NCBI GenBank assembly: GCA_012841225.1
Contig: DUVD01000101.1
Location: 1 to 24,596 of the forward strand
Source of the DNA: Fibrobacter sp.
GTDB lineage: Bacteria > Fibrobacterota > Fibrobacteria > Fibrobacterales > Fibrobacteraceae
Length of the DNA: 24,596 nucleotides
Direction of reading: 5' to 3'
The notes under the pieces were generated by a model. It was not told the origin of the DNA. It was given only the letters and a program-made list of their open reading frames with translations, and did not search any database. Shown here piece by piece: positions 23,170 to 24,596 of the stretch. Position numbers and translations under genes: made by a program. Position 1 is the stretch's first letter; every line of letters begins with the position of its first letter.

Positions 23170-24438
23170 TCATAGATAAAGAACAATTAATAACGATGTA
23201 ACCATTAAGTTCAAAATCAAAGCAGGTGCTATTGCTTTTTTCATCGACTTTTCACCAAAAAACAACACTAACCCGCCTTTAGTCAAAGTATTTGCAATAC
23301 CGGCAATTAGAATAGCAAGAATAACTTCTTTTATTGGTAACGCCGTAGTCGCATTCATTTGGATTACCGATAAAACAATAGCGTCCATATCGGCAAAGCC
23401 AGCAAAAAAGCTAGAGATTAAAAGCCCTTCATTTCCAAAATATACTCGAGCTGCATTCGCGATAAAAAGAACAGCAGTAAAAATAAAACCAAATTTAATA
23501 GCGGGCATTAACTCAAAAGGGTTTGTGAAGTTAGATGGTTTTAATTGACGTACTTTATCTTCTTTGTACTTAAGATAGACGGCATAGAATACCCCGGGAA
23601 GTAAAGGCACTAAAATAGGAAGCGCTAAAGGACCTATTAAAAGTGGATTCAAAACTGAACAAATTATAAAAAGCCTAAAGTACATCACAGACCAAGCCAA
23701 AACAACTCCCATAGCGAGGCTACCGCTATAAGCTTGATTGTCTTTACTTCTTTGTGTTAGATTTAGTGTTAAGGCTGTACTAGAAGCAAGACCACCAAGT
23801 ATTCCCGTGATGCCAATCCCCTTACCAGGCCCAACTACTTTGACGAGTACATAGCCAATAAAACTAATTCCCGAAATAAATACAACAAAAAGCCCGATGT
23901 TAAAAGGATTCAGGACCTCAAGTCCCGCAGGTCCATAAAATTTATTTGGCAAAAAAGGTAAAACAAGGCCTGCAATGACCGCAAATTTAATCGTCGCTAA
24001 AACATCATCTTTTGATATTTTCTTTGCAAAAGAATGTATTTGTTCTTTAAATGAAAGTAGTGAAAGCAAACCGACCATAATAGCGCAAGCTTCTAGTAAA
24101 CGATTGTACCAACAAATGGCACCTAAAATAAAAACGAGAAGCATTGAAATACTGGTCGTTAGGCCTGCTTGTGAATCTTTAGTTAAGTGGCAATGCGACA
24201 AATGAGCCACCATCAATAATAAACCCACTACAACAAAACCAAATAAAAAAGGCATGTTAGAGTCCATTAAAGACCCTAAAAATGAAAGTGATGCGCCTAA
24301 AAGGCCTGACAAGGCAAAAGTACGAACACCTGCAGGGTGAGGGTCGTTAGCATCAAAATAAGAATGTTCTCGTTGTAATCCAATAATAAAGCCAATGCCC
24401 AAAGCAAGACCTAAACGATAAAAAACAGTCACGTCCAT
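23170..24438 (-). CDS. MgtC/SapB-family membrane protein with DUF4010 domain
   Basis: A 422-aa polytopic inner-membrane protein. The first ~140 residues carry the MgtC-like signature (LALGIGFIIGLQREHSYF at about 11-28, then AGVRTFALSGLLGA at 37-50), and the rest holds many membrane segments of the DUF4010 type (FNIGLFVVFISGISFIGYVL, GILGGLASSTALTLNL, AGFADMDAIVLSVIQM). MgtC proteins help bacteria under low magnesium and in hosts, but the role of the long MgtC-DUF4010 form is not settled, and no substrate can be read from the sequence. GAGG stands 8 bases before ATG 24438. It is transcribed towards the FGE-fold gene, 222 bases away, with no clear terminator in between, and divergently from the fragment at 24539. 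Confidence 0.85.
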   Translation of the reverse strand: MDVTVFYRLGLALGIGFIIGLQREHSYFDANDPHPAGVRTFALSGLLGASLSFLGSLMDSNMPFLFGFVVVGLLLMVAHLSHCHLTKDSQAGLTTSISMLLVFILGAICWYNRLLEACAIMVGLLSLLSFKEQIHSFAKKISKDDVLATIKFAVIAGLVLPFLPNKFYGPAGLEVLNPFNIGLFVVFISGISFIGYVLVKVVGPGKGIGITGILGGLASSTALTLNLTQRSKDNQAYSGSLAMGVVLAWSVMYFRLFIICSVLNPLLIGPLALPILVPLLPGVFYAVYLKYKEDKVRQLKPSNFTNPFELMPAIKFGFIFTAVLFIANAARVYFGNEGLLISSFFAGFADMDAIVLSVIQMNATTALPIKEVILAILIAGIANTLTKGGLVLFFGEKSMKKAIAPALILNLMVTSLLIVLYL

Positions 24439-24493
24439 TATAGAATCCTCATAGCAAAGAAAGACCTTAAACCCCTAATCTATCCTTCTTTTT

Positions 24494-24525
24494 CTTTTTC
24501 GGTTTACGAAGAAGCTTTTTTTTTT
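24494..24525 (+). terminator. Terminator-like hairpin on the plus strand between divergent genes
   Basis: CTTTTTCG (24494-24501) pairs with CGAAGAAG (24507-24514), with one G-T pair and a 5-base loop, and a run of 10 T follows (24516-24525). This is a good intrinsic terminator for plus-strand transcription, yet no plus-strand gene lies upstream; it stands 13 bases before the next plus-strand start. Confidence 0.5.
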
Positions 24526-24538
24526 AATCTTTGTACCT

Positions 24539-24596
24539 ATGACACTACCTACCTCGTCGATACCGCGCCGCGTGCGATTACATGTTCATGGCAAAA
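24539..24596 (+). CDS. Probable acylphosphatase, first 19 codons
   Basis: From ATG 24539 an open frame runs to the window end: MTLPTSSIPRRVRLHVHGK. The RVRLHVHGK segment fits the start of acylphosphatases, whose next residues are normally VQGVGFR, but that diagnostic loop lies outside the window. Base composition rises in GC here compared with the flanking spacer, which supports coding. No Shine-Dalgarno site is visible. Acylphosphatases are small cytoplasmic enzymes that hydrolyse acyl phosphates. The call is weak because so few residues are seen. Confidence 0.35.
   Translation, partial: MTLPTSSIPRRVRLHVHGK

Noticed and set aside
24475..24585. Minus-strand frame with a very basic end (NRKRKRRID) before the mgtC-like gene
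   Set aside because: It has no start codon after the upstream stop, and its lysine run is the reverse of the T-run in the terminator-like element.

Overview
The window (about 24.6 kb, AT-rich) looks like the chromosome of a Gram-negative bacterium of the FCB group, most likely Fibrobacterota. Reasons: serine-run lipoprotein linkers, an OmpA protein with thrombospondin-type-3 repeats, an FGE-fold secreted protein ending in a type IX-like sorting tail, and a mixture of genes with clear Shine-Dalgarno sites and genes with none. The taxon is inferred from sequence style only. There is no rRNA, tRNA, CRISPR array, transposase or phage gene that I can see; this is cell-envelope housekeeping and surface biology rather than a mobile island.

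Layout. 1-2764 (minus): two tandem FabF-type ketoacyl synthases followed by the start of a secreted protein cut by the window edge. 3074-5757 (plus): orn, a short penicillin-binding transpeptidase and lgt, closed by a strong bidirectional terminator at 5772-5804. 5856-12176 (minus): a seven-gene envelope energy-transduction operon in the order DUF3450-like protein, ExbB-like protein with a long periplasmic N-terminus (TtpC type), ExbB, ExbD, TonB, TPR protein, GLUG-repeat lipoprotein. 12246-12983 (minus): ankyrin-repeat lipoprotein with a strong hairpin behind it. 13093-14859 (plus): outer-membrane barrel protein and a UDP-glucuronate-epimerase-like enzyme. 14864-18693 (minus): Wza-type polysaccharide export lipoprotein, then three tightly packed genes: a 52-aa single-pass membrane protein, a 66-aa acidic protein and an MltD-like transglycosylase with five LysM modules. 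18827-20908 (plus): OmpA protein with eight 30-residue calcium-binding repeats. 21067-22947 (minus): secreted FGE-fold protein. 23170-24438 (minus): MgtC/DUF4010 membrane protein. 24539-end (plus): probable first codons of an acylphosphatase.

How they fit together. Most genes serve the envelope: Lgt lipidates the several lipoproteins encoded here, the PBP and MltD-like enzymes make and cut peptidoglycan, OmpA binds peptidoglycan, Wza and the epimerase point to a surface polysaccharide, and the TonB2-type operon would power outer-membrane uptake. The best candidates for something little described are the extended TonB operon with its appended GLUG lipoprotein and leader hairpin, the small-protein/MltD operon, a set of genes without Shine-Dalgarno sites that have -10-like hexamers at leaderless spacing, and the FGE-fold protein that lacks the catalytic cysteines.
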